NCBI GenBank assembly: GCA_039815825.1
Contig: JBCBYO010000033.1
Location: 1-33,620 of the forward strand
DNA length: 33,620 bases
DNA from: JBCBDX01 sp039815825
GTDB taxonomy: Bacteria; Pseudomonadota; Alphaproteobacteria; Rhizobiales; Rhizobiaceae
Direction of reading: 5' to 3'
The notes beneath the pieces were generated by a model that had not been told where the DNA came from, searched no databases, and saw nothing but the letters and a program-made list of their open reading frames with translations. Position 1 is the first letter of the stretch, and each line of letters opens with the position of its first letter. The position numbers were made by a program, and so were the translations under genes. Shown piece after piece: positions 32,531 to 33,620 of the stretch.

Positions 32531-33436
32531 ATGAGCACGAACACCAGCCCCAACGGTTTTACCCAGTCTAACTCCAGCGCGATCATTTTCATGGTGGCTG
32601 CCATGGGCATGTTCGCCATCGAAGATGCCCTTATCAAGCTGGCCGGTCAATCACTTGGTATTGGTCAGTGCCTGGTCATTTTGTGCACGATTGGCGTGAT
32701 GGGTTTTGCAACTATCGCCTGGCGTTTGGGTGATAACCCTTGGCCGCCGGCATGGCGAAACAAATGGGTCCTCTTGCGAACATTTGGAGAGGTATTTGGC
32801 TCGCTGTTCTTTGTGTCCGCCATCATTCTCGCGCCGCTTTCAATCGCATCTGCAATTTTACAAGCCACACCACTCGCCGTAACACTGGGTGCAGCGCTGT
32901 TTTTAAATGAACCGGTGGGCTGGCGCCGTTGGTCTGCCATTGCAATCGGTTTTTTGGGTGTGATGCTGATCATTCAACCGGGGACCGCCGAATTCGTTCC
33001 CGCCGCCTTGCTCGCGGTCGGCGGCGTCATCGGGCTTGCTATCCGCGATATCGCAACCCGGGCACTCCCAAGAGAAATCACAACAGCACAAGCTGCAACC
33101 ATGGCCTACATGTCGCTATTGCCGTTCGGGTTTTTAATGATGCTTTTTGACGGCGGATGGCAGCCCATGACGGGCCCGTCCACGGCCTATATTCTCGCAG
33201 CGTCCATGGTTGGCATCGTCGCTTACTATATCATCACCATGGCGCTCCGTATGGGTGAAGTGGCTGTCATTGCTCCATTTCGTTATTCACGCTTGGTATT
33301 TGCGCTGATCATCAGTTTTCTCATCTTCGGCGAAGTTCCTAATGAATTGATGTGGCTGGGGTCAGCCATCGTCATAGCGACAGGTCTGTACAGTTTCTAT
33401 CGCGAGCGCCTGCGGATCGCGCAACGTAAAGCCTGA
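32531..33436 (+). CDS. DMT-superfamily EamA transporter
   Basis: A 301-residue membrane protein with about ten hydrophobic helices in two EamA repeats. The first spans about 16-150 (MFAIEDALIKLAG; PLSIASAILQATPLAVTLGA) and the second about 160-292 (GEVAVIAPFRYSRLVFALI, then FGEVPNELMWLGSAIVI). These motifs are typical of drug/metabolite transporters that export amino acids or metabolites. It is the third gene of the moaA unit and is followed by a strong terminator. No clear Shine-Dalgarno is seen before the ATG, so translation may depend on coupling. Substrate unknown. Confidence 0.92.
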   Translation: MSTNTSPNGFTQSNSSAIIFMVAAMGMFAIEDALIKLAGQSLGIGQCLVILCTIGVMGFATIAWRLGDNPWPPAWRNKWVLLRTFGEVFGSLFFVSAIILAPLSIASAILQATPLAVTLGAALFLNEPVGWRRWSAIAIGFLGVMLIIQPGTAEFVPAALLAVGGVIGLAIRDIATRALPREITTAQAATMAYMSLLPFGFLMMLFDGGWQPMTGPSTAYILAASMVGIVAYYIITMALRMGEVAVIAPFRYSRLVFALIISFLIFGEVPNELMWLGSAIVIATGLYSFYRERLRIAQRKA

Positions 33437-33448
33437 CCCACCACATAA

Positions 33449-33484
33449 AAAAGCCACCGGTTCGGTTGGAACCAGGTGGCTTTT
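33449..33484 (+). terminator. Strong intrinsic terminator of the moaA unit
   Basis: AAAAGCCACC (33449-33458) pairs with GGTGGCTTTT (33475-33484), and an inner GGTTC/GAACC adds five more pairs with one bulged A. The U-tract (TTTTGCTTTG) and the A-run on the other side make it possibly bidirectional. It lies 12 bases after the EamA stop codon. Confidence 0.9.
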
Positions 33485-33620
33485 GCTTTGTGACGGGTTT
33501 GGACCGCTCCTATGGGGAGGTCTTAAGGGAGGGGATGGAAGCGGCCCAGCCCGTCAGTTTTCAGCACGTCCGGCCTTAGCGGCTGTCAGCTGTGCGTGAA
33601 GAGTTGAAGTCAGTCAGGAG
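33485..33620. other. Terminal stretch without recognised gene
   Basis: No supported coding region is seen in the last 136 bases. Short open stretches on both strands lack start codon, ribosome-binding site or family pattern. The region may hold the promoter or the 3' end of a gene beyond the window. Confidence 0.5.

Noticed and set aside
33540..33620. Possible 3' end of a minus-strand gene entering from the right edge.
   Set aside because: Only about 14 codons are visible before a stop, and no family pattern supports any of the frames.

Overview
The window is a dense piece of chromosome from an alphaproteobacterium, most likely of the order Hyphomicrobiales (Rhizobiales), possibly from a marine or environmental lineage. 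Support comes from a giant coiled-coil protein whose C-terminus resembles the rhizobial growth-pole-ring family, a gph / rpiA / DUF2059 / gor block that I recall from Rhizobiales genomes, a DUF2865 protein, a class II DAHP synthase, a GltX of the alphaproteobacterial second-copy type, a TadG-like VWA protein and a rhizobial-style MoaA. No rRNA, tRNA, CRISPR array, insertion sequence, prophage or integrase was recognised. It reads as core and near-core chromosome, not as an obvious mobile island.

Layout. (1) 1-1276, +: 3' end of a long coiled-coil protein. (2) 1293-5280, -: a four-gene MCE lipid-transport operon in the order permease with fused STAS domain, ATPase, MCE protein, PqiC/LinN-type lipoprotein. 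(3) 5371-7162, +: a DgcA-type dipeptide epimerase and an SDR with a non-canonical active site. (4) 7235-9841: a LysR regulator divergent from an SDR and a small NADP-binding oxidoreductase, with repeat motifs in the shared promoter region. (5) 9977-13523, +: MaeB malic enzyme and a secreted DUF2865 protein. (6) 13441-17618, -: GltX, an MFS transporter and a CHASE4-GGDEF protein; the gltX 3' end overlaps the DUF2865 gene. (7) 17733-19564, +: three small exported proteins, one with an SH3-like domain and two paralogues of a glycine/tryptophan-rich beta-type protein. (8) 19594-22568, -: LysR, GFA-family zinc protein and glutamine-dependent NAD synthetase. (9) 22677-22847, +: a 56-residue unknown protein divergent from that LysR. 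(10) 22933-24306, -: class II DAHP synthase. (11) 24454-27794, -: rpiA, DUF2059 protein, glutathione reductase and a gamma-glutamylcyclotransferase-like protein. (12) 27891-28577, +: phosphoglycolate phosphatase. (13) 28567-29931, -: TadG-like protein. (14) 30006-30356, -: DUF971 protein, head to head with 30369-33436, +: moaA, an FAD amine oxidase of the monomeric sarcosine oxidase type and an EamA exporter, closed by a strong terminator.

How the genes work together. The MCE operon should move lipids or other hydrophobic compounds across the envelope. The rpiA-gor-GGCT block joins pentose-phosphate metabolism with glutathione turnover. NadE, MaeB and several Rossmann enzymes concern NAD(P) supply and use. 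No complete, clearly new multi-gene system was identified. The best candidates for something little described are the exported-protein cluster at 17733-19564, the 56-residue protein with a dyad-containing promoter region at 22569-22847, and the STAS-permease MCE system with an unusually long helical MCE tail.
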